From positions 68,922-132,921 of the forward strand of contig DASPIZ010000070.1 in assembly GCA_035628875.1 (NCBI GenBank): a stretch of 64,000 nucleotides of DNA, written 5' to 3'. Shown piece by piece: positions 7,775 to 19,400 of the stretch. The notes beneath the pieces were generated by a model. The model was not told the DNA's origin. It was given only the letters and a program-made list of their open reading frames with translations, and searched no databases. The first letter of the stretch is position 1; each line of letters starts with the position of its first letter. This DNA is from Ohtaekwangia sp035628875 (GTDB lineage Bacteria > Bacteroidota > Bacteroidia > Cytophagales > Cyclobacteriaceae). A program made the position numbers and the translations under genes.

Positions 7775-10159
7775 ATGCTAAAAAATTATATCCTCGTTGC
7801 CTGGCGAAATATCTTAAACAACCGCTTGTTCTCGGCTATCAATATTGTCGGTCTTGCACTGAGTATGTCGGTGTGTATGATCGTCCTGGTTCGCATCATC
7901 GATAGCTTATCGTATGATAATTTTCATAAGCATGATGATATAATATTTAGAATTATTTCGGAGGTGGAGAATAACAATGGAGATCGCTGGGATTTTGCAA
8001 GTACGCCGTTGCCTCTTGCAGCGGAGCTTTCCAAAGATACTTTCATGATTGAATCGGTAACACAGCTTTATCCTGCATTTTACGATGTAACGACTAGTGA
8101 GGTAAAAGAACTGGAGATCGATGGTACATTTGCTGACGAAACATTTTTTAGTTTCTTTTCCTTTCCACTTAAATATGGAGAGCCGATGTTAGTTTTATCT
8201 CAGCCATATAGTATTGTTATCTCAGAAGAGCTCGCCATAAAGTTGTTTGGGACTGTGGATCCTTTGGGAAGGACAATCCCACTCAAAAAATTTGGTGTCT
8301 TTACCGTAACCGGTGTTCTTAAAGCAACATCGCAAAAATCACACATTTCATTTTCCGCTTTCGCATCGATGGAAACCGTCCCATTGTTAGAGAGCCTTGG
8401 TAAGCTAACACCAAAACATAACACTTGGGATTCGTTCGAGAAGGGATATACCTATGTGAAGTTAAAGGAGGGGACCGAAAATGAAATTCTGGTAAATGCA
8501 CTCGGTAGAATTTCCGCTGGAATAAACAAGGCCTCGTCAGAGGGGTCATTTAACTTTCGGGCTCAATCATTGGGTGAAATTACGCCGGGTATCAGCGACA
8601 TGATCCATGAAATTGGTCGTGGTCCAACTCGCGGAAGCCTGCTTGCCGAAACGGGAATTGCATTAATCATTCTCATAGCAGCAGCATTTAACTACACCAA
8701 TCTTTCGATTGCACGTGGTCTCTCAAGAGGAAAGGAAGTTGGCATTCGTAAACTATCAGGAGCAAAAAGACACCACATCTTCTTTCAATATATTTTTGAG
8801 TCGGTCATCCTGGCTTTATTCGCCTTACTTCTCGCAAATGTGATTTTTGGTTTTATCCTGGAGTATGAGCCTTTTAATGATGGCTACGAAATGGTTCCGG
8901 CGATAACACCAGGGCTTGTGGTATTTTCGGTATTTACCTTTTTTGCCATACTCACCGGAGCCTTTTCAGGAGCGATGCCGGCATGGATACTGTCTTCGTT
9001 TCAGCCTGCACGGATAATCAGGAATATAGGATCTGAAAAAGTTCTTGGAAGCCTTTCGGGAAGGAAAGTTCTCATGGTTTTTCAATTTGCATTGTCGCTG
9101 GTCATTATGATTTTTCTTTCAGCGTTCAATCAGCAATTTGAATTTCTTGAAAAGGGAGATCCTGGATTCCGCGACACCAATCAGTTAATGATCCCGTTGG
9201 CAGGAAAGCAGGAACAGATTCAACAAAAACTGGAACAAGTGAACGGAATTGAGAAGGTAGGGTTCACTTCTAATTTATTTGCCAACAGAAATTCAGCAAC
9301 GGTAAAGGGTTCACTCCTGCGATCAGATGAAAGAGCAATAACATTTAATTATTATTCCTGTAGTCCGAAATTTATCGCGATGGCGGATTTAAAAGTAATT
9401 GACGGTCATGTATTCCAAATGGAAGAAAATCAATCAGAACAAATCATTATAAACGAAAAGGCAGTTTTGGCTCTTGGTTTTAAAACAACCACCGAAGCAT
9501 TGGGGCGGGTGTTATATTTTGAGGACTCCGTTCAGGGGCGGATTACAGGTATTGTAAAAGATTTTTATGATAATGGGTATGGCAATTCAATTCACCCGCT
9601 CATTATCAGAAACGACCCGTTGGCATTTAGATATACCGTTGTAGAAGCCGAAGCACATCAATTGGTAACTGCCCCAGAACGTGTTAAGCTGGCCTGGAAG
9701 GAAGTTTATCCTGATCAGGTTTTTGAGTACAGCTGGGTCGATAAGGAAATGAATGAAGAAAATAAGGTGTCGGCAACCTTTTCAATGCTAGGATTTTTAA
9801 CCTTCATGACGATCACCATTGCCTCTATGGGTTTGCTTGGCCTTGTCGTCTACACAACGGAAACGAGAAGAAAAGAGATGAGTATCCGGAAGATAATTGG
9901 TGCAAGGGTTTACCAGATAATCGGACTGCTTTCAAAAGGATTTGTAAACCTTCTCCTTATTTCCGCGACGATCGCTTTACCAATAGGTTATGCTTTAAGC
10001 CAATGGTTCCTCATGAATTTTACCAATAAGATATCTTTTGGTATTACTGACCTGCTAATTAGCTTTCTGATCTTACTTTCCATTGGATTGTCAATAATTT
10101 TGTCACAAACCTGGAAAGTATCTGTGGAGAATCCTGCCAGTAATTTGAGAAGCGAATAA
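7775..10159 (+). CDS. MacB/FtsX-type ABC transporter permease
   Basis: The 794-residue protein has the duplicated layout of Bacteroidota FtsX permeases. An N-terminal helix (about 17-40) is followed by a MacB-like periplasmic domain, three helices (about 285-410), a further helix at about 430 and a second periplasmic domain (about 450-660). The last three helices end near residue 790. Conserved signatures are LFSAINIVGLALSMS, SRGKEVGIRKLSGAKR and the second-copy TRRKEMSIRKIIGAR. Such permeases couple a cytoplasmic ATPase to periplasmic work, as in lipoprotein or peptide export. No ATPase gene lies nearby, as is common for these in Bacteroidota, so the partner must be elsewhere. Convergent with the histidine kinase. 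Confidence 0.9.
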   Translation: MLKNYILVAWRNILNNRLFSAINIVGLALSMSVCMIVLVRIIDSLSYDNFHKHDDIIFRIISEVENNNGDRWDFASTPLPLAAELSKDTFMIESVTQLYPAFYDVTTSEVKELEIDGTFADETFFSFFSFPLKYGEPMLVLSQPYSIVISEELAIKLFGTVDPLGRTIPLKKFGVFTVTGVLKATSQKSHISFSAFASMETVPLLESLGKLTPKHNTWDSFEKGYTYVKLKEGTENEILVNALGRISAGINKASSEGSFNFRAQSLGEITPGISDMIHEIGRGPTRGSLLAETGIALIILIAAAFNYTNLSIARGLSRGKEVGIRKLSGAKRHHIFFQYIFESVILALFALLLANVIFGFILEYEPFNDGYEMVPAITPGLVVFSVFTFFAILTGAFSGAMPAWILSSFQPARIIRNIGSEKVLGSLSGRKVLMVFQFALSLVIMIFLSAFNQQFEFLEKGDPGFRDTNQLMIPLAGKQEQIQQKLEQVNGIEKVGFTSNLFANRNSATVKGSLLRSDERAITFNYYSCSPKFIAMADLKVIDGHVFQMEENQSEQIIINEKAVLALGFKTTTEALGRVLYFEDSVQGRITGIVKDFYDNGYGNSIHPLIIRNDPLAFRYTVVEAEAHQLVTAPERVKLAWKEVYPDQVFEYSWVDKEMNEENKVSATFSMLGFLTFMTITIASMGLLGLVVYTTETRRKEMSIRKIIGARVYQIIGLLSKGFVNLLLISATIALPIGYALSQWFLMNFTNKISFGITDLLISFLILLSIGLSIILSQTWKVSVENPASNLRSE

Positions 10160-10242
10160 AGAAGGAACACTGACTATAATGAGATTCCGAAAAGCATTTG
10201 GTACTATTGTGCCATCATAGCGTATTCGTTAACAAGAGTGGA

Positions 10243-12120
10243 TCAAACAGAAGGAATCCACAACGTAAACGTCGAACCCTTACCTTCCTCACTTTCAACT
10301 TCCATTATGCCACCATTTTTTTCAAGTAACTGAAGTGAGATCATTAATCCAATACCTGATCCACTCTCTTTCATTGTTCCGGCCCGTTGGTTTTGTCTTT
10401 GGAAACTAAATAAGTTTTCACGTATGGATGGTGGCATACCAACACCATTGTCGCTGATCACAACACCAACTTTATCATCACGCTGAATCGTATCGATTGT
10501 AATGCTGCCTTTGGGTTCAGTAAATTTAACGGCATTGCCAAGGATGTTCCGGATAATTGTATTTAACTGATAGGGATCTGCCGATACGCGATAGCCATTT
10601 CGTGAAAATGATAAGTTAATTTCTTTCTTCCGGATCGCAGGCTCCCAAAATTCTTTGGTTGTTGCAATGATCTCATCTACGTTCAACGCCTCAGGAATAT
10701 TGGGGACGTTCTCTATCTGGCTGTGTGCCCAATGCAACAAACTTTCGAGCGTACCCGAAGCGGATGAAAAGGCAAGCTCTAATCTTTCGAATAACATGCT
10801 GCGTTCTGTTTCAGAGATATGTCCTTCACGCGCCATCATGAGCAAGTTTTGTAAATTGATAAAAGGACTTCGCAGGTCATGACTGATGATGGATAAAAGC
10901 CGGTTCTTGGATTCATTCAGCTCATTAAGCGCCTGGTTCTGCTGTTCAATTTTCTGGTTGTTAGCAATCAATTGTTTATTCAGTTTAGTTTTCTGACGTT
11001 GCCTCGAAAACAAGATCAGCATAATAACAATCAATGAACCAGCGATGACGACAGCTGTAGCGATCTGAAAATCTTTTTCCTTTAACCGCACAGATTGGAG
11101 CGCATTTTCTTTTTCGAGATTGGCTTTCGTCAGCTCATTTTCTTTTAAATGAATGTAGTTTAGTTTGTTCTCCTTCTCATCATTAAAGACACTGTCTTTA
11201 TAGGCCTGCATGGTAAGGGCCGTTTTATAAGCTTTTTCAAAAGATCTCTGGTTTGCGTATGCTTTTGAAAGGATCTCGGCAACATGAATAATATCCCATT
11301 TTGCATGGATGCTTTTTGCCAATTCAAAACTTTTCAATCCGGAAGCAATGGCCTTATCATATAACCCCTGCGCATCATAGACTTCCGCCATTCCTGCAAG
11401 GGCAAAGCACCTTTCCCAGTTATTTTGATCTATCGGATAATTCAACGCTGAATCGTAAAGCGTTTGTGCAACGGTGTGCCTATGCAGGTGGTAGTTTACT
11501 TTAGCGAGACGGTTTAACCCCATAATGACCAGTCGGTGAAATCCAACAGATTGACTTTGTTCAAGACTGATCTCCAGGTAATGCATGGCGCTGTCGTAAC
11601 TCCCTGTTTCGTCGTAAGCGAGTGCAATGTTAAAATTATTGGTTGCCTCACCATTCACGTTTCCGATTTCCCGGGCATGACTAATACCGCGTCGATGATA
11701 TGCAATAGCCTTATCATACCTCTTCTGTGTCTGATAAATTAACCCAAGATGGTTGTAACAGGCCGAGAGGCCTTTGTGATCCTTCATCCGTTGGTAAATT
11801 TCGAGGGCGTCGTTAAATAATGGTAAAGCCCGATCATATTCTGCCTTAACATAATACGCAACACCTGCCATACCTTTAATTTCTGCCAGTTGTTTTTCAA
11901 GTTTCCGGTTTTCTGAGATGTCCGTTGCTGTTTTTAGAAATACCAGCGCTGAGTCGGGATTTTGATAGACTAAAGGTTTCGACTTTTCAATTAACTGGTG
12001 TAAGCCAACCGTATCGCCAGGTGATTTTTTCGCTGCATGGTCCACCGTCACTTCTTGCGCTATGCATCCAACAGAACCACTAAAAAATATGATATAAAGG
12101 ATGATTGACTTTAAATTCAT
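10243..12120 (-). CDS. Exported TPR-repeat sensor histidine kinase
   Basis: About 625 residues. The ATG at 12120 is preceded by AGGAG five bases away and gives a signal peptide (MNLKSIILYIIFFSGSVGCIAQ); the frame upstream has only TTG. Residues about 45-320 are TPR repeats (LIYQTQKRYDKAIAYHRRG-type). Then come a coiled coil, one membrane helix (VVIAGSLIVIMLILF), a second coiled coil and the kinase. H414 is the phospho-acceptor in SHDLRSP. The N box is NTIIRNILGNAVKF, G1 is DNGVGM and G2 is GSGIGL. No response regulator is adjacent. It lies just downstream of, and on the same strand as, the WD40-caspase genes, about 240 bases away, so a sensory link is possible but unproven. Confidence 0.92.
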   Translation of the reverse strand: MNLKSIILYIIFFSGSVGCIAQEVTVDHAAKKSPGDTVGLHQLIEKSKPLVYQNPDSALVFLKTATDISENRKLEKQLAEIKGMAGVAYYVKAEYDRALPLFNDALEIYQRMKDHKGLSACYNHLGLIYQTQKRYDKAIAYHRRGISHAREIGNVNGEATNNFNIALAYDETGSYDSAMHYLEISLEQSQSVGFHRLVIMGLNRLAKVNYHLHRHTVAQTLYDSALNYPIDQNNWERCFALAGMAEVYDAQGLYDKAIASGLKSFELAKSIHAKWDIIHVAEILSKAYANQRSFEKAYKTALTMQAYKDSVFNDEKENKLNYIHLKENELTKANLEKENALQSVRLKEKDFQIATAVVIAGSLIVIMLILFSRQRQKTKLNKQLIANNQKIEQQNQALNELNESKNRLLSIISHDLRSPFINLQNLLMMAREGHISETERSMLFERLELAFSSASGTLESLLHWAHSQIENVPNIPEALNVDEIIATTKEFWEPAIRKKEINLSFSRNGYRVSADPYQLNTIIRNILGNAVKFTEPKGSITIDTIQRDDKVGVVISDNGVGMPPSIRENLFSFQRQNQRAGTMKESGSGIGLMISLQLLEKNGGIMEVESEEGKGSTFTLWIPSV

Positions 12121-12359
12121 CGACTCCTGACGCAAATTACTTTATCAAATCGATTAGTCACCCTCAACGTGACGCCTATGGTACGTTGGTTTATAAAGAC
12201 GTTAAGGATTATCCGGGTGTTCTAACCACAATTTCGTTAAATATATGCAATGTGTCCCATTACTTAAAGGATCATGTAAGGGAGGAGTAACAATTGAAGG
12301 ATTTTGGAATAAGACAGATTACACAATGTGCTTTCCTTCGACGTTCAATTTTTCAGACA

Positions 12360-15353
12360 TCAATACTTCACCACCGGCATCGTGCTAATTGAACTCGGTT
12401 TTTGTGTGGTAGGATGTTGCCTGTTTTCTGTGAGCTGCTTTACGCGTTCTGCTACATAGAAGTCAAGTTCACGGAGATAGATGGTTCCGTCAGGACGGAT
12501 ATCGGCTTTCCGTTTTTCGAGGCCTTCGATCAGTGATAGGGTGAATGCGCCATGTGACCAGTCTGCGTGCTCAAGCGAATATTCACTGCCTGTTGAAGCT
12601 GCCATAATCACAACGCCATATTCCGAAGAGGCAAGTTCTCTTACTGCTTCGGTATTGTCCATCGTTACCTGTCCCATGTTTTTTCCTAACTGTCCGCTAT
12701 GACAAGCGTCAATCAGAAGAAGAACCTGGGAGGGAAGGTTTCCTACTGCACTGGAGAAATCACGCCAGTTGATACAGGTTACATTGCTTTTTGAAGCATC
12801 ACCATCATGCGGTAGAATGAAAAACTGGTTGTCCTTGTTTAATCCATGTGTGGCAATGAAAATAACGACAAAGTCCTTTGGCGTAACGACCTGATTTAAT
12901 CTTTCGAATGTAGTGAGGATTTTAGCGCGGGTGGCATTTTCGTTGATGTGTTGGAAACTATAAATTTTATTAAACAACTTTCCCTGCTGGTCTTTGAATA
13001 CACGTTCAATGGCCTGCGCGTCATCATCGGCGTAATTCAGGTTGTAGGCCGGATTTTGAAAACTGGAAATGCCAATCGTAGCGATGTAAAGATTTGGTAA
13101 TGCTACGCTACTCGTATTTTCTATGTTTGTTGTAGAAGCCGTATTGTTGTTATTCGTTGGAGAATCGCGATGCTCCTGCGGCGTCCAGGAAATTGTTCTG
13201 GCGTCTGTCAATATGTTTGCTACTTCATTCTCTGCAAAGAATTGAATGGTAATATCCTTTTTTTGAATATCGACTTCGCTTGCCGGGACAACTTCCAAAC
13301 CCCTTGACTGAAACCCAATTTTTGTAAAGTCAAGCGTAAAATTTACAAACATACCCTTGTCATTCTTTTCTGTTTTGAATTCTTCAAGTTTAGTGGCGTA
13401 AGGTCTTCCATTTACCATCAGCTTAACAGCCTTAAGACTATTGTTTGATTCGATAAAAGCCCGAATGGTGTAGCTTTTTTCGCTAGTCGTTTCAGTATAG
13501 GAAACAGGTGCGATCCACGAAATTTTTGGCGGAAGCAGTTTGATGATCTCATCGCCGGAAGGAATGGTCATATTTAACGTTTTCGCGGCGTGTTCTAACG
13601 ATTGTTCTTTAATGATAGCCTTAATCACATCGGGCCTGTGATATTTTTCTCTGAACTGAGATACTTCATGGAATTCAGAAAGCTGGTTTTCTTTTTTGTT
13701 GACAAGCCACCCGATATATTTTTCTCCGCCCGCCGAAGCATGGTAGTAGCCACTTGGCGACCAGAGTACCCATTCACGGTCATTGGCAATGAAAAACGTG
13801 AGGAGGAGTTCTTTGTTTTTATAATTCCATATTTTGATGGTTTGATCTGCACTGGAGGAGATGAGCAAATCATTTCCAAGAGGGCAAACCGACCAAACCT
13901 CTCCATGATGTCCGATTAACCTCGTGATGAATTTTCCAGTTCTTTCGAAGAGTGGTATGCCGAAAGTACTTCCGACGGAAATTACGTTGTGATCATTTAG
14001 AAAGGTGTACGAACGTATCTCGCCATCTTTTTGTGGATCAATCGAAATGTGTCCGGTTCCGTGTGTGAGCATAAGCGCGCTTTTCTTGTAGATCTCGGAG
14101 CCAAGATAATCGCGGTCGAATTGTATAAGCTTATGATTCTTCTGGGCATCCTGGAGTGAAAACGTATTGAGATTAAAAGTTTTTTCTATGGGAGCGTCTT
14201 CCAGAATACCAGTAGGATTGGTTTGACCGAAGCCAATGGTGGTGTTGTCATCTGACTTTGCGGTAGCAAAAATACCGTGTCCATGTCCGCCAAGTTTGCG
14301 TACAACGGTACCATCAATTGTGTTCCAGATAAATATTTCTTTTTCGTCTCCACCCGCGGTAGCAACGTAACTTCCTTTTTGTCCGGCGAACGTTGAAAAT
14401 GGTGCCATCGCAACAGCGCTAACGGTATTGTTATGCGCGGAGAAGAGCAATAGGTCGACGCCCGACGACAAACTTTTAATTTTTCCGCCTGTATTGAGGT
14501 AAAGTAATTGGTCTTTTCCTTTTATCGGAAGCATGGCGTTAATTGTTTTGCTTTCTTCGACCAATGTTTCCAAAAATTTTCCGTCGGTTGTCCATTTGAT
14601 GATTTTTCCATCGTCACCACCGGTAAAGAGCATGCGCTCATCTTGGGAGAAGGCAATGGAAGTGATGGCACCCTCATGAAACTTTCCAATCTTATCGGTG
14701 ATCACTTCCCCGGAGTCAAAATTCCAGACAACTACATTGCCGGAAATATCCGCCGATGCGATGCGTTTACTGTTTTGAGTTAACGCCATTCGACTGATCG
14801 GTGACCGATGGTTGTTAAATGTTCGTAATACTTTCGGTTGCACATCGTTGATCGACCACACTTTTACTTTTTTATCCGCGGAAGCGCTTATAAGTTTGTC
14901 TCCTGTTATGGCGAGATCTGTAATGATGTTGGTGTGGCCTCTTAAGATCCTGATATCGGATGGCTTATCAAGTGAGATAAGAAAGATACTTCCGATGGCA
15001 AGAGAATCTGACCCGGCGCGTCCGAAAAAACCACCGATTGCCAATGTCTTTTCGTCAGCGGTTATAGCAGCTGCATAAATTCGTCCATGATATCCTTCTG
15101 TTTGATTGATAAAGAGTGTGCGCAGCAGTGTGCCGTTGTTTACGTCCCATAGTCTGATGGTTTTGTCGTTGCCTGCAGAAAGCAGTTTTCTTCCGCCATC
15201 CAGAAACACAAGTTCGTTCACAAGACCTGTGTGCCCCTTACTATCAATTATGAGCTTCGGAGATTGGGCTTGTGCAGCTGGACGAACAGAAATGAACAAT
15301 AAACCAACAACAAGTATTTGTAGCATGCGACGAAGAGACAGAACTGCTTTCAT
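12360..15353 (-). CDS. Exported WD40-repeat caspase-like protease (997 aa)
   Basis: Signal peptide at residues 1-30 (MLQILVVGLLFISV, then PAAQAQ). Residues about 35-560 form two runs of WD40 blades (GHTGLVNELVFLDGG, GNDKTIRLWDV, SADQTIKIWNY). An Ig-like segment follows at about 610-720, then a peptidase C14 (caspase/metacaspase) domain at about 755-990. The catalytic dyad is H836 in FIATHG and C884 in LIDACHSG. Caspase-fold proteases of this clan cleave after Arg/Lys or Asp; specificity is unknown here. The calcium-loop position near the end (KADIRPDGTIYLREL) is degenerate. It follows the TPR gene with a gap of six bases, the third gene of a minus-strand operon. The signal peptide means it acts in the periplasm or outside the cell. 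Confidence 0.92.
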   Translation of the reverse strand: MKAVLSLRRMLQILVVGLLFISVRPAAQAQSPKLIIDSKGHTGLVNELVFLDGGRKLLSAGNDKTIRLWDVNNGTLLRTLFINQTEGYHGRIYAAAITADEKTLAIGGFFGRAGSDSLAIGSIFLISLDKPSDIRILRGHTNIITDLAITGDKLISASADKKVKVWSINDVQPKVLRTFNNHRSPISRMALTQNSKRIASADISGNVVVWNFDSGEVITDKIGKFHEGAITSIAFSQDERMLFTGGDDGKIIKWTTDGKFLETLVEESKTINAMLPIKGKDQLLYLNTGGKIKSLSSGVDLLLFSAHNNTVSAVAMAPFSTFAGQKGSYVATAGGDEKEIFIWNTIDGTVVRKLGGHGHGIFATAKSDDNTTIGFGQTNPTGILEDAPIEKTFNLNTFSLQDAQKNHKLIQFDRDYLGSEIYKKSALMLTHGTGHISIDPQKDGEIRSYTFLNDHNVISVGSTFGIPLFERTGKFITRLIGHHGEVWSVCPLGNDLLISSSADQTIKIWNYKNKELLLTFFIANDREWVLWSPSGYYHASAGGEKYIGWLVNKKENQLSEFHEVSQFREKYHRPDVIKAIIKEQSLEHAAKTLNMTIPSGDEIIKLLPPKISWIAPVSYTETTSEKSYTIRAFIESNNSLKAVKLMVNGRPYATKLEEFKTEKNDKGMFVNFTLDFTKIGFQSRGLEVVPASEVDIQKKDITIQFFAENEVANILTDARTISWTPQEHRDSPTNNNNTASTTNIENTSSVALPNLYIATIGISSFQNPAYNLNYADDDAQAIERVFKDQQGKLFNKIYSFQHINENATRAKILTTFERLNQVVTPKDFVVIFIATHGLNKDNQFFILPHDGDASKSNVTCINWRDFSSAVGNLPSQVLLLIDACHSGQLGKNMGQVTMDNTEAVRELASSEYGVVIMAASTGSEYSLEHADWSHGAFTLSLIEGLEKRKADIRPDGTIYLRELDFYVAERVKQLTENRQHPTTQKPSSISTMPVVKY

Positions 15354-15359
15354 GATCTT

Positions 15360-16382
15360 CTATTTTACCTTTGCAAGGTTTTCGTTTGCCCAAGCGGCGT
15401 ATTGATTGTATTTGGTGCCTGATCCATTCCAGTAGCACTTCTCCATGCTTTTACGAATACCTTCCTTATATGCCCACCATGCATTAGGATTTTTCGCTAC
15501 CAGTAATTCCCAATGTGTGATCGCGAACATATAGTGTACCATGGGATGGTCGGAAATATCAGTCTGAAGCGCACGTAATGCCGCGTTATAGGCACCCTGA
15601 AGATTTTTTTCACCCTGGAGTTTCATGGCATCGAACAATTGTCCACCGACGTTATTTGTACTTATGGCATTCGCCCGATCTCCGAATTCTGCTGCTTTTG
15701 GCATATTGTCGATATCATAATAGCCCAGTGCAAGTGCGCCGAGTAATTTTGCCGATTTAGGAGCAAGGGTTAAGCCCGCTTCCATAATTTTTACAGATTC
15801 TTCATCCGCTACATGTTTTTTCTTTTTCTGCAAATTCATCATGGCGGTCCACATAATGATATCAACTCTTCTTCCTTCGTCTACCTGACTGGCATCTTCG
15901 AGTAACATATTGTAAGCCATCTCCATATCCGTAGCAGCCATGTCAGTCTGATTGAACCAGCGATACATTTGAGAACGTTCATAAAAAATACGGGGATCAT
16001 TATTAAAATTTCCGAGAACGCTGGTAAGGTAATCAGAGGCTTTTTTCAAATCCTTTTGCTTGTAACAGTAAACATTTGCCAGCCACATGTGAGGCCAGAA
16101 ATTTTTAGAATCGGCCTCAATGGCGCTTTTGAAATCTCGCTCAGCTTCCTTGATGGAAGGTTCGTTGTGATTGTAATACTTTATTCCGCGCTGCATATAA
16201 TAGTTCGAAAGATTTTTATTTTCTTTTTTTGCAAGCTTTATCGCTTTGTCTATAAATTTCAGCGCGGGTTCATTATAATACGTGTTTATTCCTTTCTGTA
16301 AGCAGTCTTCTGCACTTGCGCAATCCTGTGCAGACACTTTAGTGAAAGCTAACACGATCATTAAAATATATAGGGTTTTCAT
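15360..16382 (-). CDS. Exported TPR protein
   Basis: The 340-residue product has a signal peptide (MKTLYILMIVLAFTKVSAQ) followed by helical TPR-type repeats over nearly all its length, for example INTYYNEPALKFIDKAIKLA and AERDFKSAIEADSKNFWPHM. Cysteines C21 and C27 lie just behind the cleavage site. TPR arrays are protein-protein interaction scaffolds. Placed between two WD40-caspase genes (gaps 30 and 6 bases), it is a natural adaptor or organiser for them. It is part of the 19799-to-12360 transcription unit. Confidence 0.85.
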   Translation of the reverse strand: MKTLYILMIVLAFTKVSAQDCASAEDCLQKGINTYYNEPALKFIDKAIKLAKKENKNLSNYYMQRGIKYYNHNEPSIKEAERDFKSAIEADSKNFWPHMWLANVYCYKQKDLKKASDYLTSVLGNFNNDPRIFYERSQMYRWFNQTDMAATDMEMAYNMLLEDASQVDEGRRVDIIMWTAMMNLQKKKKHVADEESVKIMEAGLTLAPKSAKLLGALALGYYDIDNMPKAAEFGDRANAISTNNVGGQLFDAMKLQGEKNLQGAYNAALRALQTDISDHPMVHYMFAITHWELLVAKNPNAWWAYKEGIRKSMEKCYWNGSGTKYNQYAAWANENLAKVK

Positions 16383-16412
16383 AGGTACTAGAGATTTCTG
16401 ATTGTTATGTAG

Positions 16413-19400
16413 TTATTTAATTTTTCTAAACCGGATGTGGGTATCATCTGTTCTTATGATTGAATTTTCATGCTCGACTTTAAGGTACAGACCCGGACCT
16501 GAGTATTCATTGTTGCCTTCAGGCTTAAGTTTATTGCTTCCGAAAGCATAAAAGAATCCATCAGCTCCTTTTGTGATCTGGATTTTGTCGAAGGTTAATG
16601 TTCCGGTGATAGGCTCGTACTTGCCGTCCATGTTTGCGTCCCATTCATAGGGTTCCCAGTAGCCAACAAAATCAATGACTTTGTAGGACCCTGAACCAGC
16701 AATGGTAGAAACAAATGTGAAGTCGTTGTCAATGTTGTCGATACGCGACGTTGGGTGTTGTTTGCCATGGGTCATTTCGATTACGCGTTCGAAAACATAT
16801 CTTTTTAGTTCCTCCACGCCGATCTGTGCATCGCCATCGGCATCGGCACGTTTTGTTTTAATGCCTTCAAGAATTGCAGCTGTAAATGCTCCGTTACTCC
16901 ATTCTGCAGATTCAATGGCGAACTCTACTCCGCCAGCAGATGAGATTACCGTTGTTCCGGTTCCTTCTCTCAGGTCAGCGAAGAGATTCTTCATTAAATC
17001 GAAAGTATTTTCATAAGCTACGTTAGAGGTTTTCTTCACTGGTTTAAATCCGCGCACTTTGATGTTGGGATTGCTCTTTACAGCTTCTGAAGAAGCCGTT
17101 ACTTCCGCTGCATCTACTTCTCCGGAGTGACAAGCATCGAGTAAGATCAGTTTTTTGCGAGCCGGAATGCCATCAAGTATTCCTTCAAGGTCGTTGTAAG
17201 CCAGGCCCTGGAATGCAGGATTATCAAATATCATGTTGTATGTGGCCAGGTAGTAATTGAATTTCTCATCCAATAGGCCGTGCGTTGCAACGAAGATGAT
17301 CACTTGATCATCAGGACGAGTTTTTTGTAAGTCATCTTTTACGGCCAGAATATTTTGTCTGGTAGCCTTCATCCCTGAAAAGGGGAGATGAATAAAATTC
17401 CGATAAGCACTTTTCTTTGAAGCGAATAGTGCAGCAATGTCTGCGGCATCTTTACCGGCGTAGTTCAGGTTGTAATCCTTGTCCAGGAATTCATCCACGC
17501 CAATCGTAATAAGATAGAGGTCTGGTTGTGTTTTAACGGTGCAGAATACATCGAACGTTACCGGCACAGAAGACAATCCTTTGGCGTTTACGACAGATAT
17601 TTCAACCTTGTTCCTTCCTTCCGTAAGTTCGACTTCAAGTTTGCCTTTTGCCGTTTTCCCTTTTACGGGTAATCCTTTCCGTCCATAAACCGGTACGCTG
17701 TTTACGGACAAAGCAATGTGATGAAGCTCGTTCAGGTTGTCGAGTGCCTGATAGGAGATCTGAATACTTTTTGTGTTGACTGATGGTGCGGGTAATCCAT
17801 TTGCTGATAGTTGTGGCAGTGCCTCAAGTTTCAGCTGTTCTTCCTGGATGCCCAACTGCGCTATTCTTTTTTCAAAAGCTTTCTTCAAGGCCGCTACAAT
17901 TACCGGATTGGAATACCCCATGGCTTCAGCAACCTTGTCGGGTCGGTTCATCTGTGTTTCAAAAAGCTTACCGGGAACAATTGTATTTTTATATTCGAAA
18001 GCAATTCTGGCAATCCCAGACTTGGAGGAACTGTAGTATCCATTATCAGCTGCTATAAAATATTGTGTTTCTGAGTACCCATACAGTTCAAATTTTTGTT
18101 TTCCGGTTACCGGATCCCATATTCTCACAGAACCATCAAAGGAGGCGGAGATAAGGTATTTGTTGTCGGCGGTAAATTCTACGGCTGTAACGTTTCCCTG
18201 ATGTCCGATTAGTGTATGAATCACCTGTAACGTAACTGGATCGACGATATCTATGCTGTAATCAGCAATGTAGAATTTTTCAGCTGACCCGTATTCATTC
18301 TGAATTTTTCCGATGGCCAGGTATTTCCCGTTGGGACTTGCTGACAGTTTGCTTATGGATGCTTTGTCGTAATGTTTTTGTTTGGCCTGCGTTCCGGTCG
18401 CGAGATCGTAAACAAACAGGTCGTCGGCGGTACTTCGGTAAAGTCGTTTATTGTCAGCAGAGAATGTGAGTCCAAATGTATTGGAAACTGGCGTCGTTAA
18501 AATCTTTGCTCCTGTACTGTTATCCGTCACGACTACTTCGCCCGATCCCTGTGTTTGTGCCCGATACTTTTTGTAAGGACTCAGATAATAAATTTCGCTG
18601 CCATTGCTTATTCTTTGTGTCAAGTGACTTCGCTCAGGCAGCGGTACATCATATCGACGGGCAGCTGAATTGATGGCCCCCATTTCCATATCCCAAGTCC
18701 ATGTTGTTTCAGTGCTGACGACGTATAACTTTTTGTTTTTTTCATCCCACGCAAGGTCCTGAAGATTATAGTTGCTAAAAGGATAACGTTTGATAATCAC
18801 TTGCGACTTGAGATCATAAATATTGATTGGGCATTCGACTGCTTTGTCTGCATTTTGTTGTTGGTTATGTGCACCGGCAACGATCTGCAATTGGTGATTA
18901 TAAGCAAAGCTGAAGTCGGTAAACACCGCGTTATGCTGCAACTGTTTGCCAGTAGCACGATCGTAAACAAAAAGGTCGGGATGTTCGCGATCTCCTGCAA
19001 AGATGATCTTCGATTCATCATCACTAATCCTGATCTTTTGTGGATTGATCGGCAGTTTTATTTGCCACATCAGTTTTTTGTCCTGGAAGTCAAGCAAGGC
19101 AAGTTTACCATCACCGATCAACGCAAGATATTTTCCGGAGGAACTGAATTCTCCAAACTGCCATTTCGAGCCGATAGACCTTATCCAATAATCTTCAAGT
19201 GGTGTGAATTTCTTGTAATCGTACAGCACCATTTTGTTTGTTGTGGTAAACCCATTGGTAGTACTTAAATTGCTACGTTGTTCCAGTAGGAGTAGCGTTG
19301 GTGATTTAGGATGCAGCGCAAAGTAAGTCGCCTTTAACGGAATTTTTTTTGTGACAATGTTTGTCTTGCAATTCCAGAACTGAAATAATTTATCATTAAC

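Noticed and set aside
12105..12290. 61-codon plus-strand frame between the histidine kinase and caspase genes
   Set aside because: It overlaps the kinase start on the other strand and looks like chance.
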